Positions 45,091 through 55,260 of a stretch of DNA of 64,000 nt are shown one piece after another (the first letter of the stretch is position 1; every line of letters begins with the position of its first letter). The stretch is from Neovahlkampfia damariscottae (taxonomy: Eukaryota; Heterolobosea; Selenaionea; Neovahlkampfiida; Neovahlkampfiidae). The notes under the pieces are model-generated. The model saw only the letters and a list, made by a program, of their open reading frames with translations, made no database searches and was not told where the DNA came from. The stretch lies in assembly GCA_016618085.1 (NCBI GenBank), contig JABLTG010000002.1, positions 124,001 through 188,000 on the forward strand. Direction: 5' to 3'. Both the position numbers and the translations under genes were made by a program.

Positions 45091-45602
45091 TCTTCACAAA
45101 AATTTTTTTTTGAGAATTATAGTGTTTTGATTGGTTCAAAATAATTGAAGAAATTTGACAACAACAAGAAAAAATTCACAAAGAATTTTTGAATGCGACT
45201 TAAGGTGGCAGTATGATGACTAAACGATTAAAAGGATAAAAAAATATATATATTGTATACTCAAAATATTTTCAACACTGGAGCTATGGACTTGTGACAA
45301 TCAAACTTAATCATATTCTCCTCATTTCATGATTGGTGAGTAAACAACATGGCAGAATCTGCTAAAAATATCAATTATTTGTCATATCATGGTATTAATA
45401 AATTAAAGTGTGAAATAAATAAAAAACAAATCTGTGTGAAAATAAATGAATTATTGCTGACAATTTTAACCTTTTGTCAAAATTAAGTTCAATAATTATT
45501 CTTGAAAAAGATGAAAAAATCCATAAATTAACAATAGTTTCTCATGAAAATTTATTTTTCATTGATTATTTGAATTTTTCATTTTATTGGTCATCTAGAT
45601 TG
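45091..45602. other. Gene-poor 510-bp stretch
   Basis: A short open frame from the ATG at 45350 (MAESAKNINYLSYHGINKL, 43 codons) lacks domain signal, and no good splicing extends it. No tRNA or other RNA recognised. ATTGG boxes near 45130, 45333 and 45588 are probably promoter elements of flanking genes. Confidence 0.4.
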
Positions 45603-45845
45603 TTAAAACAAAAAAAGTAAAACCTCCAATATTTTTTCATCAATTTCTGAGAGTGATTCATTTTTATTTTCTTCATATATTTCTAAGTGATTTTTAATGA
45701 GTTGTTCTTCAATCTGCAGCAAATGAAGTTGGTAATTCAGTTTTTGTTTTAAAACTTTTAAAGTAGAAGACTCCACTTCCAGTTCTTTCAAAGTTTGATT
45801 TATTTGAAACTTCATTGCTTCATCATTTTCTTCAGAGTTAGTCAT
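45603..45845 (-). CDS. Small coiled-coil protein (80 aa)
   Basis: Single exon, start MTNSEENDEAMKFQINQTL. The whole chain is helical with a heptad pattern (TLKVLKQKLNYQLHLLQIEE, LIKNHLEIYEENKNESL), the size of small complex subunits such as prefoldin-like, BLOC-1 or SNAPC5 proteins. Not assignable. Its ATG is 16 bp from the divergent Sfr1-like ATG. Confidence 0.6.
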   Translation of the reverse strand: MTNSEENDEAMKFQINQTLKELEVESSTLKVLKQKLNYQLHLLQIEEQLIKNHLEIYEENKNESLSEIDEKILEVLLFLF

Positions 45846-45861
45846 TTTTGATTGGATAAGA
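45846..45861. promoter_or_regulatory. 16-bp divergent start-to-start spacer with ATTGG box
   Basis: Between two opposing ATG codons only 16 bp remain, holding ATTGG at 45851-45855. Transcription of each gene must start very near, or inside, the other's coding sequence. Confidence 0.6.
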
Positions 45862-46208
45862 ATGAAAAGGAAGCACGAAAAAGAAGGAGAAGGAGAAATT
45901 TTCAAAAATGAGTTAGATCATTTATTAGAAAGGGAAACCGCATTAAAATTAGAATTATATCTTCTCAAATCAAAATCAATTCCGACAATTGAAGAAGAAG
46001 TAACCAATTTATTTTTGTAATTTAGAAAATGGACGAACTTGAAGACTTGATCGAAAAATGGATAAGTAGTTCTCAATTAGGACTAAATGAACTTCTATTA
46101 AGAATAAAATATACAAAACCAGAGATTACAATGGAGAAGTTATTGACTCATTTTAGAATTGATTCAAAAATTGTAAGATATGATGAAGAAGAAGAAGAAT
46201 TTTATTAA
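45862..46208 (+). CDS. Sfr1/Mei5-like recombination accessory protein (106 aa)
   Basis: Exons 45862-45999 and 46026-46208; the 26-nt intron is the shortest found here. After a coiled coil (ALKLELYLLKSKSIPTIEEE) the C-terminal part reads ELEDLIEKWISSSQLGLNEL, EKLLTHFRIDSKIVRYDEEE, EEFY. This parallels the SFR1 C-terminus (L..LI.KWR..SQ..L.EL ... LLHYN..EEEF). With Swi5, Sfr1 stimulates Rad51/Dmc1 strand exchange. The disordered N-terminus of larger homologues is missing, leaving a minimal form. Confidence 0.72.
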
Positions 46209-46231
46209 ACAGTTCTTTATTTTACAATAAT

Positions 46232-46753
46232 TTAATACGAACTTTCTTCTTTCCAAGCATCCGTTAGATACCTAATTTTAAAAATTATAAAAAAAAATGC
46301 GAACTGATTCCAAAATCCAAAATTTTTTGCCAAGTCTGACATAAAGTTTCCTTCTTTTTCTTCTTGTTCTTCTTTTTGAATTTTTTCTTCCAACTCCTTT
46401 GTAACTTCGTCATCAGAGTCATTCAAATCTTCTTTTTCTTTATTTTCTTCACTTTTTTTTTTTTCTTCTTGTAATTGATGCTCCAGACTTTCAATTTCTT
46501 TGACTTCTTCTTCCTCGTTTTCATTTTCTTCCTCGTTTTTTTCTTCCGAAGATTTATTTTCATTCTCTTGAGAATTTTCATTTTCATCCATTTCTTCATG
46601 ATATTCATTTGAATTTTCTTTATTTGAAACTTCTTGATCTTTTGTTTTATTTTGTGAGAGATTATTTTTTGTTTCAATATTTTCATTGCAGTTTACGATT
46701 ACAACAAGTAACAGAAATAAAAGAAAAACTGCCAACTTCTTCAAGTTTTTCAT
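46232..46753 (-). CDS. Acidic secretory-pathway protein with signal peptide and C-terminal helix (173 aa)
   Basis: Single exon. MKNLKKLAVFLLFLLLVVIV is a signal peptide ending near NCNE. Residues 25-135 are dominated by Glu, Lys, Asn and Ser, with a coiled-coil tendency (SLEHQLQEEKKKSEENKEKE). A hydrophobic segment near the end (NQFAFFFIIFKI) may span or touch the membrane; the tail is RYLTDAWKEESSY. It could be an ER-lumen or organelle-membrane acidic protein. No family recognised. Confidence 0.65.
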   Translation of the reverse strand: MKNLKKLAVFLLFLLLVVIVNCNENIETKNNLSQNKTKDQEVSNKENSNEYHEEMDENENSQENENKSSEEKNEEENENEEEEVKEIESLEHQLQEEKKKSEENKEKEDLNDSDDEVTKELEEKIQKEEQEEKEGNFMSDLAKNFGFWNQFAFFFIIFKIRYLTDAWKEESSY

Positions 46754-46891
46754 CTCAACTCTTTTAAATTGACCAATAATTTTGATTCAATTTTAGAAAT
46801 CTGTGTAAAGAATAATATTTAATATTTTTAACAAATTAAACAAATTTTTGTTAAAAGTAAAATAGAGAAAAATTACTGGTTTTTTTTATAA

Positions 46892-46896
46892 CCAAT
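46892..46896 (+). promoter_or_regulatory. CCAAT box of the DOCK gene
   Basis: CCAAT lies 8 nt before the ATG at 46905, in an otherwise A/T-only leader. Confidence 0.5.
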
Positions 46897-46904
46897 CAAC
46901 AGTC

Positions 46905-49900
46905 ATGACAGGTTTTAAGTCTGTCAACAAAGTAGGGTATGTGAAAACACCGAGGTCAGCCACTGGAAAGTATCACATCAGTTTAAACAAAGGAGATAGA
47001 GTTCAAATTAAAGGTGAATGTGAGGGGTGGTCACAAGGTTTTTGTTTTTATTACTTACTTTTCTTCAGTAATTTTTACAAAAAATGAAATAGAAGAAAGA
47101 GGTATTTATCCAACTGAATTTCTTCAAAGTGATCCAATTGAAAAATCAGTTTTCAAACCTTTAGAAGCCTCTGACCCAGCTCAAAGATTAAATAATGAAA
47201 TACTTCAAGTTTTAAAAGAATGGTCCACAGAATTACTCAAATTGAAACAAGTTCAGATATTTTTTATTTAAAATTATTCTTTAGGAAAAGAGAAGAGCTG
47301 AATACTTTGAAGTTAAAATGCAAGTTGCAAACTTGGTTGCTTTGAGAAAAAAGATTGTTGATCCAAAATTTAAATCTTTAGAACCTCAAGAGCGCAAAGA
47401 AATATCTGATAAAATCCTTCGTTTAATTGAAAAAGGAAGTAGAAAGTTAAACTTAGATTTAATGTAAGTGAAATATCATGATAAAATTAAATTTCTTCAA
47501 AAGTGTGAGAGTTGAAAAAGGTGAAAATAAAGGTGAAAGGGCAACTGAAAAAAATACACCAATCATTGATCTTTATCGTCTTCATAGACATATTCAAGTA
47601 AAAGAAGATGATGCCAAAGCGAAAAAATTATTTAGAAGCAATCAAAAAAATGAAAAATCTGATTCAGATTTAGCAGAAAAAGAAAAATATAAATTAATGA
47701 GGTAAAGAATAAAAAGGAAGAAGAATATTAAATACTTTTTAGACTTCGTTATGATCTTCCTGAAACATCAGTAGTTCAATTATTATTAGAAGTAAAAGCA
47801 TGTATCTTTACAGTTGGTGAACCTACTGAAGTATATTTTTCAGTTTATTGTCATGAATTTCAAGAAAGAATTACTGAAGAATTTAAAGTTGATTATACTC
47901 ATCAAGGAATGCCAAAAGATGAAAGATTTATGACAAGTGCAATTCAAACAATATTTAGAGATGTTAAAGAAAAATATTATATGAGAGACCTTTATTTAAT
48001 TTGTAGAATCTTTAGAAAAGGAAAATTAGTATTAGATATTGATAAAGTTGGAACAAGAAAACCATCAAGTCATAAAGAAGAAGGAATTAGAAGACCATTT
48101 GGAGTAGCTGTACTTGATTTAACACCACCAATTATTTCAGAACATCTTTATACTGAAGCTAGATATACACCTTCAAATACATTACCAATTTACACTCATA
48201 CAAATGATTTAGATGCAAATTTTCATATTCTTCATGAATTAGTAATTAATCATAGTCGTGATATTACTATTGTATCTGATAAAATTGGTAAGAAAATATA
48301 AAAAAAAAATATTAAAAATGAATAGCTATTGGTGTTGCTGTTAGTGTTCAAATGTATCAAGATAATTTTGATGCAATAATGGATAGAGAAGAAAATAAAG
48401 TAATTAAAAATGCAAGTATTACACCACCATTATCATTTCCAGATAAAATTAAAGTTGAATCAAAAAGAAATGATTTTTATATTACACTTTTAGATGGTAC
48501 ATTTTCAAATTCACAACCAGTTCAAATATTAACAAGAATTTATAATCAAAATATTAAAAGTTTTACAACATCATGTATTTCAAGAGATTCAACAAAATAT
48601 TCTGAAGTACAAGATTCATTCATGTCCAATTGTGTTAAAGTAAATAAACCAAATTGGAATGAAACTATTAAAATTAATATGGAACCAAAAGATTTAAAAG
48701 AATCTATTTTAGTTTTAGTATTTTATAATTCAACATCAAAAAAGATAACAGGTGAACCAATTGGATTTGGATTGTTACCTTTAAGCAAAGATAAAAATTT
48801 ATTAATTTCAGAAGGAAAACATGAAATAACAGTTTATAAAGTAAAAATAAGAAAAATAAATTTAATCAATTAAAAAGTATGTTAAAGATTTAGATAAAAA
48901 TATAATTGATTATATGGATCCAATAAAATCTAAATTAATTGATTTAAAGAATACAATGACAATATCAACTATGATTATTTCAACTGAAATAACAGATAAT
49001 GATAAATTAAATGGATTATTAAATTGGAAAAATAATTTAACAACACTTCAAAATATATTAAATGAATTATTATATTTACAATTTCCACAAACTATTCAAT
49101 ATATTAGAATTACATTTGATGCATTATTTTCAATAATGACAGAAAAAGAAGAATTTCAAGAATCAACATTTTTAACATTAATTCAAATATTAGATCAATT
49201 TAGTAAAAAACAATATATTTTAGGTAGAAGTGTTATTCAAGAATATTTTGATAAACATTTTAATTTTAGTGAAATATATAAAGTATTATTAAAATATTCA
49301 ATTCAATATTTATGTTTGAATGAAGATACAAAAAAGAATAAATTAATTTCTGCAACTTTAAAAAATTTAAAATTTTTAGTAATTTCAATAATTAAATCAA
49401 GAAAACAATTTGAATTAAAAAATGAAAATTCAATTGATGAAAAAGAAAAAAAAGAATTTATTGAAAATTTAAAAATATTATTAAAGAATTTAAATTTAAT
49501 TTTAATTTTAGAAGAGAAATCTATTCAAGCAGCACAAGATATTTCATTAAAATTATTAGAAGATATGTTTGATTATATTTCAATTTTATTAAATTCAAAT
49601 GAAACTGGTGAATTAGTTAATTCATTAATTGAAATAATACCATCAAATACTGGTAGAAGAGGTTTATTAGAAGGTAAATTATCATTTATGTCATATATTG
49701 CAAAAAGTAATATAATGAGTATAAGTGAAATTAGAGATTCTGTTTTACCAAATTTTGTTAATCAATTAATTAATCATTTTAATCAATCTATTCCAGAAAC
49801 AAAATTATGTATTTCAGTTTTATCAAATATTTTAAGTTCAATTCAAGATTTTATAAAATATTCAGAAGAAGAAATTAAAAAAATGTTAAATCAAATATCA

Positions 49901-52141
49901 ATTATATTACCACATATGTGTTATAGTTTAAATTCTTTAAATGAAGAAAAAGATCAATTTGAAAAGAAATTAAAAATGACATCAGATGAAAATGAAAAAT
50001 TAATTATTGAAAATGATTTATTAAATTTAGAAACATTAAAAGGTGATTTAACATCTTGTTTTTTATGTTTATTTTATTATTCTGATTCAAATTTATTTGA
50101 TATTATTAGAACCAATCAAAATGAAAATGAAATTTTAAATATTTTAAATAATATTTTATTATTAATTATTGAAAATCCAATACCAATTTATTGGATATCA
50201 TTTAATGTATTTCATTATAAAACAATAATTACAATATTAAATTCAATTTCAATTGATTTATTAAAGAATTATTCAAAATTGAATGATTCATTTTCTTTAT
50301 CTATTTTAAATTCTTATTTTGAAAATTTAGTACAATTTATATTTTCAGATAGATTAGAATTAGAAAAGTTTTCACAATCAAAACAAAATAAATTAACATC
50401 TGAACATGGTGATATGAGAATTACAGCAGTTAAAATATTTTGTGAAATATGGGATAATTTAAATGAATTACAAACAAATTTTATACCAAATATTGTATCA
50501 AATGTTTTAAGAATTGCAAATATACCAAAAGAAGATATTTATATTGTTGCATTAAATATTTATTATTCTATTTTAAAAAGAGAATTTAAAAATACAAAAA
50601 GTTTAAAATCTATTGAAGGTGTTACTGCAGTTGTATTAGATGATTTTATTATTTCTGGTAAATTAGAAGATAAATTTAGAGAATTCTTTGTTAAAATATT
50701 AGAAGAAAGATTTTCAAAAGATGAAGAAATTTATGTTGAAGGAACAAGATTTGTTAATAAAATTAATCAAGTAATTCAATTAATATCAGCTGTTCAAAAA
50801 TATAAAGATGAAGAAGAAGATGAAAAAACATCTGCATTAAGAAAAGTAATGAAATATTTTAAAACAACCAATTCAGAAGATTTATATTCAAAATATATTT
50901 ATTCATTAGCAAGAGTACATTCAACAAATAAGAATTATATTGAAGCTGCAATGACTTTATTATTTGTTGGAAATCAATTATCTTTTAATTCAGATAAATT
51001 AGTATTAAAAATGTTTGAATATCCAGAAGAAAAAGAAAGAGAAAGAAAAGAAAAATTATATTTAAAATGTTTTGATTATTTTGATTTAGGTAGAGATTGG
51101 GAAAGAGGTATTAAATTATCAGAAGAATTAGCTGAATATTATAAAACTATTACTTATGAATATAAAAAATTATCTGATATTTTAAAAAAACAAGGTGAAT
51201 ATTATGAAAAGATTGCAAAAACAAAAAGATTCTTTTCTTCTTATTTTTTTGTTGCATTCTTTGGAAATGGTTTTAAAGATGTTGGTGTTAAAGATAAAAA
51301 ATATATTTATAAAGCAAATGAAGCTGAAAGATTAATGGATTTTATTACAAGAATTCATACTAGATTTCCAAATGCTGAAATATTAAAATCATCTGATCCT
51401 CCTTCACAAGAAGTTATTGAATCAGATGGTCAATATATTCAAATATTAACTGTTTATCCTTCTTCTATTAGAGATTATGAAACAAAATGTGGTCCACCTA
51501 TTTTAAAAGAAAATGTACCAGGTAATATTGCTGCTTATGATGAATTTGATCAATTAAATGTTTTTAAAATATCAAAAACATATAGAAAACATCCAAAAGA
51601 TAAATCAATAATGGAATTTAGAGATTTATATACAAACTTTACTTTTATGTTCATTTCAACTCAAGAAAAAGAAAAATCATTTCCAAATATTGTTCGTAAA
51701 ATTAAAATAAAAGAAACAAAAGAAGTGGTTTTAAATCCAGTTGCAAATGCTTTAAAAAATATTGAAGATAAAAATGTTGAATTTAGAGCATTAATCATAT
51801 CACATGAATTAGATTCAAATCCTGATACTCAAAGATTATCAATGTTATTAAATGGTGTCATTGATGCTGCTGTGAATGGTGGTGTTCAAAAATATATTGA
51901 TGCTTATTTTGTCAAAGAATTCTTAGTTGAAAATGAATCTGAAATCGAAAATTTGAAAAGATTTCAATCAGGTTTACAAGTACAACTTGAAGTTTTAAAA
52001 GCTGGTCTTGCTGCATACAGAAAATATGGAAAAATTACAACTCTCAAGCACTGTGAACATTTAGAAGGTTTATACGTCAAAATGAAAGAACAATTCAGTG
52101 GTATTATCAACTTTGATCTTATTGAATGCTTAAACTCTTAA
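46905..52141 (+). CDS. DOCK-family Rac/Cdc42 exchange factor with SH3, DHR-1 and DHR-2 (1671 aa)
   Basis: Seven exons: 46905-47037, 47069-47250, 47285-47463, 47504-47701, 47743-48287, 48326-48840 and 48878-52141; introns 31-41 nt. Residues about 8-72 form an SH3 domain (GKYHISLNKGDRVQIKGECE, GWSQVIFTKNEIEERGIYPT), as in DOCK1-5 (DOCK-A/B). The DOCK N-terminal block (LDLIVRVEKGENKG) follows. DHR-1/C2 is at about 450-600 (RNDFYITLLDGTFSNSQPVQ, KPNWNETIKINM). The DHR-2 catalytic region is at about 1230-1660 (AMTLLFVGNQLSF, GKITTLKHCEHLEGLYVKM). DOCK-A proteins pair with ELMO to activate Rac at PIP3 membranes and drive protrusion. The C-terminus ends shortly after DHR-2, with no Pro-rich tail. 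Confidence 0.95.
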
Positions 52142-53186
52142 TAAATAAAAGCTTTTTGGATTTTTGTTTCGTTCTTTCTTCCTCCGAATACTTTCGAACA
52201 ATTCCTTTTGTATTTCAACAGAAATTTCTCTTGATCCCAAAGTTGCTTAGTTTCCCTTGCTCAAAACACATAAAGACGAAATTGACAGTCAAAGGCGAAT
52301 TATCCTCAGCAAACCTATTTTTTACTTAAAGAACCATTGCAAAGAAACTTACACGTTGAGCTACAGATATCTGTTGCTACAATTAATTATTTCACCAAAA
52401 TTTGAAGTAAAATCCAAACTGACTGAACCTTTTCGATACAAGTGTGTCATCCTTCATAGGTGACATTTCTTAATAAATGAGAGAAAAGGTAATAAATTAT
52501 TGATTCAAAGATGACTTAGACTTACCTCAAGTTTCTGCACGGCAAATAAACAACTTATTTTCACCGTCAATCCTTTAATAGTACTAAGAACAATAACCAT
52601 CTTTGTTTGGTTCTTTGTAAATTCATCCAGTCCACTCTCATCAACATTAAAGATAAATTTAAATACAGCCAAATGATTGGTCATTTCAAATTATGGTTTG
52701 AATACGAGTTATTCAAAACATTTGTTTTCATAACGACAAAAATTGGACCAATGAGTTTTTGTTTTTTCTTGACATCCAGAAAACTATTATTGTATATTGA
52801 TTTTGAACAAAATTTTTTGTCTCAATCGACTTATAACTCAGTGATTGGGTTCAGACAATTTGTTTGAACAAGTGTTTAAACAACGTTGTTCAAACAAGTC
52901 TGAACAAAAGGATAAAAATAGTCAACCAATGAAATGTATTGAATAGTCTTGTGCAAATTTTTAATCAATAGACTCATAAATAGACTTTAACCTGAAAGCA
53001 TTGAGTTTGAGCATTAAAAATCCGAACCTTTCATAGTTTTGATTGGCATAACTAAAAATCTAGTCACGACAAATTTTTGATTGCAGTTGCTGGAGTAAAT
53101 TAGCAGCTAATTCTTGCATTTAAAAGAGATACAACAAAGAAGAAATATTAATTCTTTTTTAACTTTAGAAACACTAAAAATGGCAT
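52142..53186. other. 1-kb stretch without a recognisable gene
   Basis: Base composition is less AT-rich than surrounding genes. Open frames at 52126-52463 and 52607-52867 show no domain, and the segment may be decayed coding sequence. It contains the left member of an inverted-repeat pair at 52839-52900. Confidence 0.4.
52839..52900 (+). repeat. Left inverted repeat of the 53-55 kb island
   Basis: CAGTGATTGGGTTCA (52839-52853) recurs exactly in inverse orientation at 54978-54992. Inward of it lie palindromic GTTCAAAC/GTTTGAAC and GTCTGAAC words, present on both sides. TTATAAC adjoins the outer side of both copies. Confidence 0.6.
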
Positions 53187-53849
53187 TTATTGTACTTTTG
53201 CTATTTCTTTCACCACAAGTTTACTGTATTGTGCATTATAACCAAGATTCGATTTAGTAGATTGATCTAGTAAATCATCAAGTATTAAATCCATTAGTTT
53301 ATCAACTTTCACCAAATAAAAAAATCCGAATGAGTTGAAACATTGTTTAGGTGCTTTATTCTTGAAGCTTTTGTAGTTATGTTGCACTAATATTCCATTG
53401 GAGACAGTCAAAGTCACCCCTTCTTTACCTATAAAACATCCAGATTCATGAAGAAATACAGGAATTGAAAAAGTCAAGGCATCATCACAAATGGTATAAC
53501 CACGAGTAATGGAATCTTGGACATGCTGAACACAAGGAATTACATGATGGTCGTGTGTTACTTTGCCTTTTTCATCAATTACATAAAATTTCCCATAAAA
53601 AAAATCACAATTAACCTTCAATAACGTTTTGGTTTGAATAAAAAAGTTCAATGCATAATAGTAACAATTGACATGTTCATTTGCCACTACGTTTGTAAAA
53701 TCCTTTTCAGTTACTAAGGTGGTGATCATTTTTTCATATGTCTTTACTTGTTGGCCATCCGGCACCTTATTATATTTTGTGTAAGTTTTTTCGGATAAAT
53801 TTTTTTGAAAATCAACAATACCTGTTACATCTTTCCAAGTGTGCGGCAT
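53187..53849 (-). CDS. Unassigned accessory protein (220 aa)
   Basis: Single exon beginning MPHTWKDVTGIVDFQKNLSE. Composition is more balanced (His, Cys, Val, Gly) than its neighbours'. It has beta-strand-like stretches (LLKVNCDFFYGKFYVIDEKG, VTHDHHVIPCVQHVQDSI, GVTLTVSNGILVQHNYKSF). No signal peptide or known domain. It lies between inverted repeats with the divergent SAM-domain gene, and the two start codons overlap in the word CATG. Different codon use suggests a recent arrival or an effector-type gene. Function unknown. Confidence 0.55.
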   Translation of the reverse strand: MPHTWKDVTGIVDFQKNLSEKTYTKYNKVPDGQQVKTYEKMITTLVTEKDFTNVVANEHVNCYYYALNFFIQTKTLLKVNCDFFYGKFYVIDEKGKVTHDHHVIPCVQHVQDSITRGYTICDDALTFSIPVFLHESGCFIGKEGVTLTVSNGILVQHNYKSFKNKAPKQCFNSFGFFYLVKVDKLMDLILDDLLDQSTKSNLGYNAQYSKLVVKEIAKVQ

Positions 53850-54578
53850 GGCAAAAGTTAGATTCACAACTAAATTATTAACTAATCATATTCTTATGAG
53901 TTTTTCTTTGCTGAATAGTGTTACCTTCACTGTCGTGGATTATTCTTTTGGAATATCACCAGATGAAATAAAAAAAGTTATTGATCAAAAAGTTAAAATG
54001 GTGTTTAATGATAACGGTACAGTTGACTTTTTGGGCACAACTTGGAAGGAGGCAAAAGTGGTTGAAGATGGTTACAAAAATATTCTTTATCTTATTACTG
54101 ATGTGAATAAAAGAATCTTTAGAATCACATTAATAGTCAAAAAAGATACTAAAGACTTTATGGATAGTTTTCTTTCTGGAGATGTGAGAGTCCGTGAAGA
54201 CGGAGATTTTTTTCTCAAATCATTGCTACGACCTGTCCATTATGATACACTCAGAAAAAATCCAATTGAATTCACAATTAAAGACAACTCTTTGATGTAT
54301 ATTCCACTTGAACACCAAAAAAATTTCGTGGAATCTAAAACAGTTGAAACAAATGAACATTTAAATTTTCAAGTGAAAGTGTATTAAGTTGGTCACATCT
54401 TGAATTATGCGAAAAATTGGTGGAAAATAAAATCATTGACGATGACGATGCAAAAATACTAATACGTGAAAAGGTTGATGGAAGAGTTTTTCTTGAAATG
54501 AATGAAAGTGAATTAAAAGAAATAGGATTAAGATTTGGACCTAGAAAGAGATTAATGGATGTGATTAATAAACTTTAA
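53848..54578 (+). CDS. SAM-domain protein, accessory, frame unsettled (about 220-240 aa)
   Basis: First frame from MAKVRFTTKLLTNHILMSFS: FGISPDEIKKVIDQKVKMVF, GTVDFLGTTWKEAKVVEDGY, RVREDGDFFLKSLLRPVHYD. The last 65 residues are in another frame and form a clear SAM domain: SVLSWSHLELCEKLVENKII, DGRVFLEMNESELKEIGLRF, GPRKRLMDVINKL. One GT..AG intron of about 81 nt (donor after DNSL, acceptor TTTTCAAG near 54374) would join them in frame but removes coding-like sequence; a frameshift is the alternative. SAM domains mediate protein or RNA binding. The N-terminal part is unrecognised. Confidence 0.55.
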
Positions 54579-55260
54579 ATTTATTCAAAAAATTTCCAAA
54601 TGGAAATCAATTTTATCCATTTGTAGAATCCTGACAACGGAGTGAAGAAAAAATAACAGGACTTGGTGGGAGTAACACAGGAAATGGTCAGAATATAGTC
54701 TTGTTACAAAGAAAAACGCTAGTTGGTTAGTTGGGATAGCACACTTCAAGTTTTATTCCAATAACACGACTAATTACACAGGAGTCTCAATATTTAATTA
54801 ATTTATATTTAATATTACAAACATTGTACAGTGAGTTTTGCAATACAATTCAACAAAATTTCTCATGAAAAACCACATAAAATAAAATTGAAGAAAACAT
54901 CAAAAATTAACACGACCAATGAGAAAATTTTCTTATTCAGACTTGTTCAGACAAGTCTGAACAATGTTTGAACAAGTTGAACCCAATCACTGTTATAACT
55001 GAAAAAATTGTTTTGTTGGTGGAAGAGTAAACCAATCAATTCACTCCTTTGAAACAATAAACAACCAATGATTTTCTTTCAATTTTGTAAAACAGAAAGT
55101 AGTCTAAGTTATTGAGTTTCTAATTACTGACTAAAAACAATTTTATTGGTTGAATAGTTTGATATTTACAAAAGTTGATCTTTTACAAATTTCCAGTAAC
55201 TTTTTTTGATTTATAGTTCAAACAAGTTGATCTTTTACATTCCCCTTTTTTGAAAATTCT
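54579..55260. other. Intergenic stretch holding the right inverted repeat
   Basis: No gene seen. Includes the inverse copy of the left repeat (54978-54992), a 22-bp near-perfect palindrome TTGTTCAGAC-aa-GTCTGAACAA (about 54943-54964), and two direct copies of AAGTTGATCTTTTAC near 55173 and 55220. Confidence 0.45.
54937..54992 (-). repeat. Right inverted repeat of the 53-55 kb island
   Basis: Inverse partner of the left repeat, 15 bp exact (54978-54992), with the same inward palindromic GTTCAGAC/GTCTGAAC words. Together they bracket about 2.1 kb holding two divergent genes. Confidence 0.6.

Noticed and set aside
55171-55235. AAGTTGATCTTTTAC direct repeats as retroelement termini
   Set aside because: Both copies lie on the same side of the fossil, 45 bp apart, so they do not flank it.
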